NCBI GenBank assembly: GCA_947494035.1
Contig: CANLTN010000008.1
Span: 1 to 64,000, forward strand
DNA: 64,000 nt
Source of the DNA: Pseudovibrio sp947494035
Lineage (GTDB): Bacteria > Pseudomonadota > Alphaproteobacteria > Rhizobiales > Stappiaceae
Direction: 5' to 3'
In this document: positions 16,237 to 25,019 of the stretch, in pieces
Layout of the letters: every line of letters begins with the position of its first letter
Position numbering within the stretch: the first letter of the stretch is position 1
Made by a program: the position numbers and the translations under genes
The notes under the pieces: model-generated
What the model was told of the DNA's origin: nothing
Seen by the model: the letters and a program-made list of their open reading frames with translations, nothing else
The model's database searches: none

Positions 16237-16785
16237 TCAGTTTCTTCGCGAAAATTGCCTAACCCTTTCCAGCAGAAGCTCTGGCTTGCACGCCAGCAAA
16301 TTCAAATCCACCTCAATAACCGGGGCTTTGGAACCGGCTTGCTTCAAGCGCCAGTTCTTTCGCATGGCCATACGCAGCAGCGATTTGGGCTCCTTTTCGA
16401 CCAAGCATTCTTTCAGTGGAGCATTCAACTGAATGTGCAACTGACTGAACTCCATCGTACGCACAGCTGTTGCGTAGATGGAAAGATCCTTAATCGATGA
16501 CCAGCGCAAAACGCCGAGGCGTTCCAGATAGAGGCCTTTTTCATTGGCGGCGATCTGAGACCGTTTGTCGATGAAGGGATAATGCCAGTAGACGCTGAGA
16601 AAAACCGGAAGAGATGCCAGTGTGGGGATCAGTGAGCCGCTTACAATTCCTACTGCAAAGAGAGCTGCGCCCAGCAGTAGGCTACCGTAGAGAACTGGTT
16701 CACCAGTTCCCTTTTTATACCCGAGTGAAAATGGCTCGGCTGAGCCTTTGTCTTCCTGCCATGGATCAAGATCAAACTGTGACAT
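16237..16785 (-). CDS. Membrane protein with two helices and a PH-like C-terminal domain
   Basis: A 182-residue protein with a hydrophilic N terminus, two adjacent hydrophobic segments (about residues 30-70), then a soluble region. The stretch IAANEKGLYLERLGVLRWSSIKDL resembles bacterial PH-like domains that follow a helical hairpin (STM3941-like). The start at 16785 is chosen because GGAGAG and a G-rich stretch precede it. It lies 40 bp downstream of the ribB gene on the same strand and may share its transcript. Function unknown. Confidence 0.65.
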   Translation of the reverse strand: MSQFDLDPWQEDKGSAEPFSLGYKKGTGEPVLYGSLLLGAALFAVGIVSGSLIPTLASLPVFLSVYWHYPFIDKRSQIAANEKGLYLERLGVLRWSSIKDLSIYATAVRTMEFSQLHIQLNAPLKECLVEKEPKSLLRMAMRKNWRLKQAGSKAPVIEVDLNLLACKPELLLERVRQFSRRN

Positions 16786-16825
16786 ACCCCCGCCACTCTC
16801 CATTGTTGCGCCGGGGGCCAATATT

Positions 16826-18145
16826 TTAGTCCGCAGGCGTTTCCGTTGCTTCCACTTTCAGGCCAAAGCCTTCAAGGCCAACATAGTGGCGCTCACGCGA
16901 TGCGATCACCCGGATCGAAGTTACCCCCAGATCCTTCAGAATCTGTGCCCCAAGTCCGACTTCGCGCCAATCCTCTGACCGGCCTTGAGCGGACTCATGC
17001 TGCTCATTTTCGGCAGCCTCCAGATTATCGCGATGGCGGTTGGACTTGTTTGCAACACCTACTGCACCTTCGCGCAGGTAAACAATAATGCCTTTACCTC
17101 GTTCCGCAAAGTCTTCCATGATTGCTTCGAGAGGTTTGCTCTGACCAAACACGTCATCGAGAACATTTCCCAGATGCAGTCTGACAGGAATGTCCTGACC
17201 ATCACGGATGTCACCGAAGACCAACGCCAGGTGGCTAACACTGTCGAATGGAGTAGAATATGAGATGGCCCGTGCCTTGCCTGCGGTGGTCTCCACGTCG
17301 AACTCATCAATGCGGTTAACAAGGTTCTCGTGGCGCTGACGCCAAGCGATAAGATCGGCAACGGACACCATTTTCAGCTTGTGCTCGTTTGCAAAGGCTT
17401 CAACCTGTTCACCACGCTTGACGGTGCCGTCGTCGTTCACCAGTTCACTGATCACGCCAATTTCCGGTAATCCAGTGAGCTTACACAGGTCGACAGCAGC
17501 TTCCGTGTGACCGGAGCGCATGAGGACACCGCCCTCTTTTGCCACCAGCGGGAAGATGTGGCCGGGACGAACGAAGTCCGCTGCACCTGCATTGGGGTTG
17601 GCAAGGCCGCGCACCGTTGCACAGCGCTGTTCAGCAGAGATGCCGGTTGTAAGGCCCGGCGCGTAGTCTACGGAGACTGTGAACGCGGTTGCCAGTGGAG
17701 CGTCGTTGTTGGCGACCATTGGCTCAAGGTGAAGGCGCTTTGCTTCTTTGAGCGTCATCGGAGCACAGACAATGCCGGAGGTGTGGCGGATGATAAAGGC
17801 CATCTGCTCCGGAGTGATCATGTTGGCTGCTACAATGAGATCGCCTTCGTTTTCGCGGTCGTCATCGTCAGTTACAACAACCATCTCGCCGTTTTCGAAC
17901 GCACGCAGGGCTTCGGCTACTCTTGTTTGAGACATGACGTACTCCTTGTTTTCTATGAGTCCGAGAAAATCGTTAGGTGTCACCTTATGGTCCGTTGCTT
18001 CCGCGATTTTCTGGGCCATATCCCGAGAGATCCATGCGCTTGGGTCGTTGCACAGTGCAGTTACAGATGCAGGAGACAGACCCGCACGCCGTGCAAATGC
18101 ACTTCTGCTTTCACCAGAGCCTTCCAACCAATCGGTCAAGCGCAT
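16826..18145 (-). CDS. ribB: HTH-RibB fusion: XRE-like domain plus 3,4-dihydroxy-2-butanone-4-phosphate synthase and degenerate GTP cyclohydrolase II domain
   Basis: A 439-residue protein in three parts. Residues 1-65 look like a Cro/C1-type helix-turn-helix (AFARRAGLSPASVTAL). Residues 71-275 are RibB, with DDDDRENEGD at 93-102 and the catalytic HTE at 213-215; this makes the four-carbon unit of riboflavin from ribulose 5-phosphate. Residues 280-435 align with GTP cyclohydrolase II but the zinc cysteine motif is replaced by a region reading RLHLGNVLDDVFGQ, so that activity is probably lost. A perfect AAGGAG six bases before the in-frame ATG at 17935 suggests that RibB is also, or mainly, made without the HTH part. 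The upstream ATG at 18145 also has a GAGGA site. No FMN riboswitch is seen upstream. Confidence 0.85.
   Translation of the reverse strand: MRLTDWLEGSGESRSAFARRAGLSPASVTALCNDPSAWISRDMAQKIAEATDHKVTPNDFLGLIENKEYVMSQTRVAEALRAFENGEMVVVTDDDDRENEGDLIVAANMITPEQMAFIIRHTSGIVCAPMTLKEAKRLHLEPMVANNDAPLATAFTVSVDYAPGLTTGISAEQRCATVRGLANPNAGAADFVRPGHIFPLVAKEGGVLMRSGHTEAAVDLCKLTGLPEIGVISELVNDDGTVKRGEQVEAFANEHKLKMVSVADLIAWRQRHENLVNRIDEFDVETTAGKARAISYSTPFDSVSHLALVFGDIRDGQDIPVRLHLGNVLDDVFGQSKPLEAIMEDFAERGKGIIVYLREGAVGVANKSNRHRDNLEAAENEQHESAQGRSEDWREVGLGAQILKDLGVTSIRVIASRERHYVGLEGFGLKVEATETPAD
17933..17947 (-). promoter_or_regulatory. Internal ribosome binding site and alternative RibB start
   Basis: On the minus strand AAGGAG (17942-17947) stands six bases before ATG (17933-17935), which is codon 71 of the longer frame and the usual start of RibB proteins (MSQTRVAEAL). 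Confidence 0.7.
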
Positions 18146-18345
18146 ACTTCTTGTTCCTCGGAGTTACAATTTTCAGTGATACTGAAATCATGCTTTTGTG
18201 CTCGGAAATCAAGAGGCAATCAGAAAAAAGGATGCCTCTTTCTACCTAGGTTGTACTTATGGTGATGTTGCGGTGAAAAAACGGTTCGTGGTTCAGAACT
18301 TTTCTGATGTGCTTTGTGCTGTGCCCAACAAAAAAGGCACCGCTT
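18146..18345. other. Upstream region of the HTH-RibB gene
   Basis: No gene and no FMN-riboswitch consensus on the minus strand. It should contain the promoter of the ribB transcript, but no convincing -35/-10 pair could be picked by eye. Confidence 0.4.
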
Positions 18346-18449
18346 AGAGCATGTCGCGTTCATATGAATTCACGCACCAAGCTCTAAGCGTTTATTTTTA
18401 CGCGTATTCTTCTCCGAAAACCGGACCCACTTTTCGGGAATACGCTCTA
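18346..18449. repeat. 104-bp intergenic palindromic repeat, copy A
   Basis: The unit begins AGAGCATG and ends ACGCTCTA, with TAGAGC/GCTCTA ends, and is built of two hairpin-forming halves. The first contains GCGTTCATATGAATTCACGC. The second pairs GCGTATTC...CCGAAAA with TTTTCGG.GAATACGC. Copy B at 35665-35768 has the same orientation and differs at five of 104 positions. It lies between the ribB and aroC genes. Confidence 0.9.
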
Positions 18450-18494
18450 AACCAGCGCCTTTTCAATCCCAATAAATCTTGGAGGTGTCGGAGC

Positions 18495-19586
18495 CTAGCG
18501 CTCGCCGGTCTGGCCTCTGTCACGCAGGACGTGATCTGCCAGAACGCAGGCCATCATAGCTTCGCCAACCGGAACTGCGCGGATACCGACGCATGGGTCG
18601 TGACGGCCCTTGGTCATCACATCCACCTCATCCCCACCGCGGGTGATGGATTTGCGCGGGGTCAGGATCGAGGACGTTGGCTTCACAGCGAAACGGACCA
18701 CGAGCGGTGCACCGGAAGAGATGCCGCCCAGCACGCCGCCAGCGTGGTTGGAGAGGAACTCGGGCTTGCCATCTTCGCCGATACGCATCTGATCAGCGTT
18801 GTCTTCTCCACTCAAAGAGGCCGCTTCAAAGCCGTTGCCGATCTCCACGCCCTTTACCGCGTTGATGGACATCATGGCTGATGCCAAATCCTGATCCAGT
18901 TTGCCGTAAAGGGGTGCGCCCAGTCCGACAGGTACGTTCTCAGCGACCACTTCGATCACCGCGCCGATGGAAGAGCCTGCTTTGCGGATACCATCAAGGT
19001 ACTCCTCATAGAATTTGGCCGCTTCAGCATCCGGGCAGAAGAACGGGTTGTTATGCACCTCGTTCCAATCCCAGTTGTCACGATTGATCTTGTGCGGGCC
19101 CATCTGCACCAAAGCGGCACGGATCAGGATATTCGGGATGACTTTGCGCGCTAAGCCACCGGCTGCAACGCGGGCAGCTGTTTCGCGTGCGGACGAACGA
19201 CCGCCGCCGCGATAATCGCGAATGCCGTATTTTGCATCGTAGGAATAGTCCGCATGACCTGGCCGGTAGCGCTCTTTGATTTCGGAGTAGTCTTTGGAGC
19301 GCTGGTCGGTGTTTTCGATCATCAGGGAGACGGGCGTGCCGGTGGTGCGTTGCACGCCGTCTTCGTCCGCCATCACACCAGAGAGGATTTTGACCTGATC
19401 CGGTTCGCGGCGCTGGGTCGTAAACTTGTTTTGCCCCGGCTTGCGCTGGTCCAGATACACCTGAATCTCTTCTGCTGTAATTGGGAGAAGCGGCGGACAG
19501 CCATCGATGACGCAGCCAAGTGCTGGTCCGTGGCTCTCGCCCCAAGTCGTTACGCGAAACAGATGACCAAAGGTGTTGTGGGACAT
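18495..19586 (-). CDS. aroC: Chorismate synthase
   Basis: A 363-residue enzyme that converts 5-enolpyruvylshikimate 3-phosphate to chorismate, the last common step of aromatic synthesis, using reduced FMN. Signature motifs include TWGESHGPALGCVIDG near the start, RPGHADYSYDAKYG, and the GGRSSARETAARVAAG segment. Length is normal. It is expressed in the same direction as ribB and fabI; the ribosome binding site before the ATG is weak. Confidence 0.97.
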   Translation of the reverse strand: MSHNTFGHLFRVTTWGESHGPALGCVIDGCPPLLPITAEEIQVYLDQRKPGQNKFTTQRREPDQVKILSGVMADEDGVQRTTGTPVSLMIENTDQRSKDYSEIKERYRPGHADYSYDAKYGIRDYRGGGRSSARETAARVAAGGLARKVIPNILIRAALVQMGPHKINRDNWDWNEVHNNPFFCPDAEAAKFYEEYLDGIRKAGSSIGAVIEVVAENVPVGLGAPLYGKLDQDLASAMMSINAVKGVEIGNGFEAASLSGEDNADQMRIGEDGKPEFLSNHAGGVLGGISSGAPLVVRFAVKPTSSILTPRKSITRGGDEVDVMTKGRHDPCVGIRAVPVGEAMMACVLADHVLRDRGQTGER

Positions 19587-19853
19587 GTTCTAATGGTTCA
19601 CTTTTAGAGCATGAGCACGACCGCATTCGCCGACTCTTTTCAAGCGAACGGAGCGTACTCTGGGAGTTAAAGTGGTTTTAAGTGGGTTCTTGCAAGAGGT
19701 CAATTGAGAGCCTTGCAGCACTTGCATCAATTTCCCAAAAGAACTCATGGTTTTGGTAGTTACTGCCTGTTGCAGGCTTGCAAATGGGACCTGGAGCATC
19801 AAAAATTGCGTTCAGCGGCAGGCGATCTGTATACGCAGCCCCGTTCACATGAC
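19587..19853. other. Intergenic stretch with a weak repeat relative
   Basis: The segment from about 19604 begins TTTAGAGCATGA and ends near AGCGTACTCT at 19658, echoing the ends of the 104-bp repeat, but the inside does not match well. No gene seen. Confidence 0.35.
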
Positions 19854-19892
19854 AAAAGCCCGGGCGACGTGGTGTCACGTGCCCGGGCTTTT
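19854..19892 (-). terminator. Large bidirectional terminator hairpin
   Basis: AAAAGCCCGGGC pairs with GCCCGGGCTTTT, and an inner ACGTG-GTGT-CACGT stem extends the hairpin. It would end the FabMG-like transcript on the minus strand and can also act on the plus strand. Confidence 0.85.
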
Positions 19893-19949
19893 CTTAGTTC
19901 ATCAGAGCAAATTATAGCTTCACTCAGGTCAGTGATCCTTATTGAAGGA

Positions 19950-21269
19950 TCAGGCGCTGTATTCCTGAATAAGGCGTTTTGCAACCAGATCGTGGTCAAG
20001 CCACAGGACTGGACCTGTCGGTTCACTTGCTTCACCAAAGATGAGCATTCCTGTTGCTGCAACAACGTGCTGGCTGAGTTCATCGCTGATCAAGGCAGCG
20101 CGGTCATCGTGCTTCTCTACGATTTCCTGCGAGGTGCCTACGGTCTTGTCGACCTGCTCCGCCGAGTTTGGCATTGGCCAGGCCTGGAAGTCGTAGAACG
20201 GTTGCATGGCCTCGCTGGTCTGATACTCGGTTACGGTTTGCAGGATGTCTTCAAGAGAAGCTTCCGGCTTGAGCATGTCCTGACACTTCTGCCAGAGCGC
20301 CTCAGCCCAATCGCCGCCGCCTTCTTTCTTGAAAGCTTGTAGCAGCGGCAGGAGGGACAGCTCGATTCCTGAGAACACGTCAGAAGAGTTGGTGCGGATT
20401 TCAGGGCAGTTGAAGACCGTTGCCTTTACGCCCTCTTTCCAAGCGTTTTCGGCATGTCGCTCCAGCTCCATTTTGGCATAGCCCTGCGTGTAGTTGGTGT
20501 AGGTCTGCCAACGATACTCATCCTCGATTAGGATGCGGGTGCCATGATAGCCATAGGCGGTGTAGCGAACTTCACCTCCCGCAGCTTCGATGCGGTCACG
20601 GAACGCTTTACTGGCCTCGAGCAGATGGCCGAAGCTGCTTGCAGTCACTTCCTCGAAGTTCTGCAGGATCAGTTTGCCCAGATCGCTGTCGAGAAGAGAT
20701 TGAGACGGCATGTACCGTGCACCGCGACCTTTATAGATGCGGTTTGCAATCGCCATGAACACTTTTGCACGCGGAATGCCACCGGCCATTGTGTGTGCGA
20801 AAAAGACGTTCTTTCCCGCTGGGATCATTGCGTCAATCTGTTCCATGACTTCGGACAGAGCATTCTTAAAGCGGGTAGAGCCAAGGTCGCGGCAAGTTGC
20901 AACATGATCCCAATCGAGTTCATGCTCCTGCCAGTCTTTGATGCTCATCTCGTTGACCAGATCGGTCGGGGTTGCTGCGCCTTCTGGCGCGTCAAGCTCA
21001 AAACCTGCACGGAGAGGCACGTTAATGATTTTTCCGCCCAGATTGGCTTCGGCTTCAGCGAGTTCTTCTGCGGTGAGCTTGCGTGGCTTATTGTTTTCGT
21101 CCGGACGACCGACAGTAATGCCGATCACAGTCATTCCGGCTGCCTTTGCCTGTTCGAGCAGGCCAGTCGCATATCCGCGTCCAAAAAGCTCGCCGAAGAG
21201 TACGAAAACGTCGCCCTCTCCAAAAACGGTATTGCCACTGATTGCCTTGAGTGGTCGAGACATCGTCAT
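19950..21269 (-). CDS. Enoyl-ACP reductase FabMG-like family protein
   Basis: A 439-residue soluble protein. The opening residues (SGNTVFGEGDVFVLFGELFGRGYA), the LTAEELAEAEANLGGKIIN stretch and the overall length match what I remember of proteins annotated as the enoyl-ACP reductase FabMG family, first noticed among metagenomic triclosan-tolerance genes. This recall is not verified. No classical glycine-rich Rossmann motif of FabI is obvious apart from FGELFGRGYATG. GGAAG lies before the start. The gene lies two genes away from fabI on the same strand, which makes a second fatty-acid-type reductase plausible. Confidence 0.6.
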   Translation of the reverse strand: MTMSRPLKAISGNTVFGEGDVFVLFGELFGRGYATGLLEQAKAAGMTVIGITVGRPDENNKPRKLTAEELAEAEANLGGKIINVPLRAGFELDAPEGAATPTDLVNEMSIKDWQEHELDWDHVATCRDLGSTRFKNALSEVMEQIDAMIPAGKNVFFAHTMAGGIPRAKVFMAIANRIYKGRGARYMPSQSLLDSDLGKLILQNFEEVTASSFGHLLEASKAFRDRIEAAGGEVRYTAYGYHGTRILIEDEYRWQTYTNYTQGYAKMELERHAENAWKEGVKATVFNCPEIRTNSSDVFSGIELSLLPLLQAFKKEGGGDWAEALWQKCQDMLKPEASLEDILQTVTEYQTSEAMQPFYDFQAWPMPNSAEQVDKTVGTSQEIVEKHDDRAALISDELSQHVVAATGMLIFGEASEPTGPVLWLDHDLVAKRLIQEYSA

Positions 21270-21673
21270 CCAGATCTTCCAAAAAGTTTATGAGGTTCGA
21301 GATTTCATAGTTGAGTACCAAGCGCTTGGGGCCTAGCAGCAACGAAGTACATTTGAGTTCCGCAGCCTTTTAGCGGACCTTTTCGTAGATGGCAGTAAGA
21401 GACTTAAAAATAACTTAGACTGCCAGTGTTTTGCTATTCACTTTGTGTGTCACATTGCATCACTGCCGCAAAAAAGTGACTTAATTCTTAATCGAAAAAT
21501 GCGGTGCAAGCCGATGATCCAAGAGACGTCGTACGGTGCAGGATATTCACCACTCAGCAATGGCAGTTGGAGCAGCCCACCATTCGAACTTCTTGTATTT
21601 ACTTAGTATTTTTGGTGGCTAATCGAACGTATCATTCCGACCGCTTCTCATAGGATCTGCTGAGCGTTGAGCT
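21270..21673. other. Intergenic region upstream of the FabMG-like gene
   Basis: About 400 bases without a gene. A weak hairpin TCCGC/GCGGA near 21358-21378 followed by TTTTC could end plus-strand transcription. The region probably carries the promoter of the FabMG-like gene. Confidence 0.4.
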
Positions 21674-22300
21674 TCAGACCCATGCCTCGGAACCGTCGCG
21701 CCAAAGCAGGAACTTGTCTTGCGGGGTGTCCAGATCGGGAACTTCTGCCGGTGCATATCCACAGAGCAAACCGCGCAGGACCCGCATAACCACACCATGA
21801 GCGACGATGATCATCGGGTCTTGCTGCTCACTCATCCACTGGGCAACGCGTTCGGAGACCATTTTGTAGCTTTCGCCGCCGGGGTGGACATACCCCCATT
21901 TGTCTTCGCGGCGCATGCGGACCACTTCCGGGCGAGTGACCTTCATTTCAGGAACAGTCATTCCCTCCACCTCACCGAAGGTGATTTCGCGGAGTCTTTC
22001 GTCCACTTTGTAATCTTCAGGCACCAGACCCAGTTCCTTACGCAGGATCTCCATGGTTTCGCGCGCCCGGACCATGGGAGAGCTGACAAAGACAAAGTCG
22101 TCGGTGGTTTTGCCCAGATCAACGAGGAAATCCTTCATGACCATGCCATTGCGACGGGCCTGTCTGCGGCCTGTCTCGTTGAGCGGGATATCCTGACCGC
22201 CTTGCATGCGCCCTTCCAGATTCCAGTCTGTTTGTCCGTGACGCACGTAGAGCAGCGGTGTTGGCGTAATCTTCGCGAGGGGCATCAACGAACCTGTCAT
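21674..22300 (-). CDS. Histidine phosphatase family protein
   Basis: A 208-residue member of the phosphoglycerate mutase-like branch with the catalytic motif LLYVRHGQTDWNLEGRMQG near residues 16-34, an acidic residue in the EITFGEVEG segment, and the second histidine in VAHGVVMRVLRG. Such enzymes use a phosphohistidine intermediate on small phosphorylated metabolites; the substrate is not defined here. It sits 230 bp downstream of fabI on the same strand, beyond a terminator. Confidence 0.88.
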   Translation of the reverse strand: MTGSLMPLAKITPTPLLYVRHGQTDWNLEGRMQGGQDIPLNETGRRQARRNGMVMKDFLVDLGKTTDDFVFVSSPMVRARETMEILRKELGLVPEDYKVDERLREITFGEVEGMTVPEMKVTRPEVVRMRREDKWGYVHPGGESYKMVSERVAQWMSEQQDPMIIVAHGVVMRVLRGLLCGYAPAEVPDLDTPQDKFLLWRDGSEAWV

Positions 22301-22445
22301 TCAGCGGGCCTTTGGTAGTTGTTTGTCGGAACCTGCTTTGTAGCGGTTACTTACGAGGTACTCGTGTTATTCTTCTTTTCAAGACAACACTTATACACAC
22401 TTTCTTAAACTGCAAAAGACATGGCCTTAGCGATAGCCAAGGCGC

Positions 22446-22474
22446 AAAAAAGGCGCTCTGCTGAGCGCCTTTTT
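22446..22474 (-). terminator. Bidirectional intrinsic terminator after fabI
   Basis: GGCGCTC-TGCT-GAGCGCC is flanked by A6 on one side and T5 on the other. On the minus strand it ends the fabI transcript. Confidence 0.85.
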
Positions 22475-22533
22475 GTCAACTTTTTCTGCTGTTACGCATT
22501 CGCGTGATCCTTGACGGAACGCTTAGAACCAGT

Positions 22534-23346
22534 TCAGACGACGGAGATATCCGGTGCATCAACTGCCTTCATTCCAACCACATGGTAGCCGCTGTCAACG
22601 TGGTGGGTTTCACCTGTGACCGAGCGGGACAGGTCGGACGCGAGATAGAGAGCCGAGTTTCCAACATCATCAATGCTTACGGTCTCACGCAGGGGTGCGT
22701 TGTGTTCGTTCCACTTGAGGATGTAGCGGAAGTCGCCGATACCTGCGGCAGCCAGCGTTTTGATTGGACCTGCGGAGATCGCGTTAACGCGGATTTTCTT
22801 CGGGCCCAGATCTACTGCCAGATACTTGACGCTTGCTTCCAATGCAGCCTTTGCAACGCCCATGACGTTGTAGTTTGGCATAACCTTTTCCGCACCGTAG
22901 TAGGTGAGCGTGATAATCGAACCACCATCAGACATCAGCTTTTCCGCGCGGCGCGTAACTGACGCCAGCGAGTAACAGGAAATTTGCATTGTCTTGGCGA
23001 AGTTTGCAGGGCTGGTGTCCACATAACGACCAGTCAGTTCTTCTTTATCGGAGAATGCAATTGCATGTACGAGAAAGTCGATCTTACCCCATTTTTGCTC
23101 CAGAACCTCAAATGCTGCATCAATGCTTGCTTCGTCCGTGACGTCACAATCTCCAACAACAATTGCATCGAGCTTTTCGGCCAATGGTTCAACGCGCTTC
23201 TTCAGCGCTTCACCCTGATAGGTTAGCGCAATTTCAGCTCCGGCATCGTGTAGTGCTGTCGCAATACCCCAAGCGATGGACCGATTATTGGCCAGTCCCA
23301 TAATGAGACCACGTTTACCGGCCATCAATCCTTGCGCTGCTGCCAT
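22534..23346 (-). CDS. fabI: Enoyl-[acyl-carrier-protein] reductase (NADH)
   Basis: A 270-residue divergent SDR that reduces trans-2-enoyl-ACP in the last step of each type II fatty acid elongation cycle. The FabI signature GLANNRSIAWGIA near the start and the catalytic Tyr-x6-Lys (YNVMGVAK) are present, as is the SDLSRSVTGETHHVDSGYH end. The start at 23346 follows AGGAG with six bases of spacing; 35 further in-frame codons upstream are not likely translated. Tyr-x6-Lys enzymes of this class are the usual triclosan target. Confidence 0.96.
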   Translation of the reverse strand: MAAAQGLMAGKRGLIMGLANNRSIAWGIATALHDAGAEIALTYQGEALKKRVEPLAEKLDAIVVGDCDVTDEASIDAAFEVLEQKWGKIDFLVHAIAFSDKEELTGRYVDTSPANFAKTMQISCYSLASVTRRAEKLMSDGGSIITLTYYGAEKVMPNYNVMGVAKAALEASVKYLAVDLGPKKIRVNAISAGPIKTLAAAGIGDFRYILKWNEHNAPLRETVSIDDVGNSALYLASDLSRSVTGETHHVDSGYHVVGMKAVDAPDISVV

Positions 23347-23520
23347 ATTCTTCTCCTGAGTGAATATCACTTGATCTTGTGAACAGATTAAAGGTGCTAT
23401 GGCACACTGTTCACTTGGCTTCAAGCCGTCGAAAAAAGTCCAATCAAACATGGACGTGTTATTGCGCCCCCATTATCTGATAGTTAATGCCAGATCAACT
23501 TCCAACACTGCGATTCAAAA

Positions 23521-24933
23521 ATGACTATTCCAAATTTTGTGAGTGCGTTTCAGAGCATTATCGGGGACACAAATGTGCTTGTCAGTGACGATGACAAAGC
23601 CCCTTTTCTCGTTGAGTGGCGAGACAAATTCAGGGGTGCCACGCCCATGGTGTTGCGGCCTGGTTCCACATCCGAAGTTGCACAGTGTGTCAAGCTGGCT
23701 GCTCAGTATGATTTGAAGGTCGTTCCGCAGGGCGGCAACACCGGTCTGGTGGGGGGGCAAATCCCCAATCCAGATGGCAGCGAAATTGTACTATCCCTTT
23801 CAAGATTAAACAATATTCGCCACGTCGATGCTGAAGGCTATACAATGGTGGTGGATGCTGGTGTCACCTTACAAGCCATCCATGATGCAGCTGAAAAACA
23901 TGACCGTTTGTTTCCTTTGACACTTGCCTCGCAGGGCTCCTGTGAGATTGGTGGCAACATTGCAACCAATGCCGGTGGAACCGCGGTCCTGTCTTACGGC
24001 AACACGCGCGACCTTGTGCTCGGTCTCGAAGTGGTGCTTGCAAACGGTGAGGTCTGGGAGGGGCTTCGGACCCTTCGCAAAGACAACACCGGTTACGATT
24101 TGAAACAAATATTTATCGGCTCAGAGGGCACATTGGGGATCATTACGGGCGCCAGCCTCAAGTTATACCCAGCTCCGGCGTCGGTTGAGGTGGCTCTTGT
24201 TGCCTTAGATTCGCCTGCCAAGGCACTCTCACTGTTTTCATTGGCAAAAAGCCACGCTGGTAACATGCTCACTGGTTTTGAATTGATGCCGGAAACCGGA
24301 ATGCAGTTCGTCTGTGAACATATGGAACAATCGCGTTATCCGTTTGAAGCACAGCACCCTTGGTATGTACTCCTAGAGATATCAGCGGGTACCAAAGACA
24401 TTGATATTGCCAAGCTGACAGAGACTATCTTTACGGAGGCTTTCGAGGCGGGTCTGTTGCGCGATGGTTTGCTCGCGCAGAGCAAAGCACAGGCTGCTGA
24501 TTTCTGGCGGCTGCGACACGCGCTCTCCGAGGCGCAGAAGTTTGAGGGCGGGTCCATCAAACATGACGTGTCCGTACCGGTAGCGAAGGTGCCTGCATTT
24601 CTTGAGGAAGCCATTGCGGCTGTTAAAGAGGCTGTGCCAAGGTGTCGTCCGGTGCCATTTGGCCATATGGGAGACGGCAATATCCACTTTAATATCACCC
24701 AGCCCAAAGGTGCCGATAAGGCCGAGTACCTTGCTCGCTGGGATGAAGTGAACCGCGTGGTGCACGGCATTGTTGCCAGCTACAACGGCTCCATTTCCGC
24801 AGAGCACGGTATTGGCATCCTGAAGCGCGACCTGCTGGCGGAAGTAAAGAGCGCCACAGAGATGAATATGATGCGCTCAATAAAGGCTGCGCTCGACCCT
24901 ACCAACATGTTCAATCCGGGCCGTATTCTCTAA
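23521..24933 (+). CDS. FAD-binding oxidase/dehydrogenase, GlcD/D-2-hydroxyglutarate dehydrogenase-like
   Basis: A 470-residue flavoprotein of the VAO family. The FAD-binding half shows PQGGNTGLVGGQIP, GSCEIGGNIATNAGG and GSEGTLGIITGASL; the C-terminal substrate half has HMGDGNIHFN and AEHGIGILKRDLL. These match D-2-hydroxyacid dehydrogenases (D-lactate, D-2-hydroxyglutarate). The exact substrate cannot be set from sequence alone. It is divergent from fabI and ends at a hairpin facing the YedK gene. Confidence 0.9.
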   Translation: MTIPNFVSAFQSIIGDTNVLVSDDDKAPFLVEWRDKFRGATPMVLRPGSTSEVAQCVKLAAQYDLKVVPQGGNTGLVGGQIPNPDGSEIVLSLSRLNNIRHVDAEGYTMVVDAGVTLQAIHDAAEKHDRLFPLTLASQGSCEIGGNIATNAGGTAVLSYGNTRDLVLGLEVVLANGEVWEGLRTLRKDNTGYDLKQIFIGSEGTLGIITGASLKLYPAPASVEVALVALDSPAKALSLFSLAKSHAGNMLTGFELMPETGMQFVCEHMEQSRYPFEAQHPWYVLLEISAGTKDIDIAKLTETIFTEAFEAGLLRDGLLAQSKAQAADFWRLRHALSEAQKFEGGSIKHDVSVPVAKVPAFLEEAIAAVKEAVPRCRPVPFGHMGDGNIHFNITQPKGADKAEYLARWDEVNRVVHGIVASYNGSISAEHGIGILKRDLLAEVKSATEMNMMRSIKAALDPTNMFNPGRIL

Positions 24934-24946
24934 CCCCCTCGCGTCG

Positions 24947-24973
24947 GGTGCTCCTCAAGCTAGCAGGAGCACC
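24947..24973. terminator. Hairpin between convergent genes
   Basis: GGTGCTCCT pairs perfectly with AGGAGCACC across a nine-base loop, between the ends of the oxidase and YedK genes. No T run follows, so the terminator role is likely but not certain. Confidence 0.5.
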
Positions 24974-25019
24974 TAATCTGCATCCGCGAAGTTTACAAAC
25001 ACACCCGCCGAAACAACGG

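Noticed and set aside
16826..18345. FMN riboswitch upstream of ribB
   Set aside because: I looked for the conserved RFN-element blocks on the minus strand before the start and did not find them.
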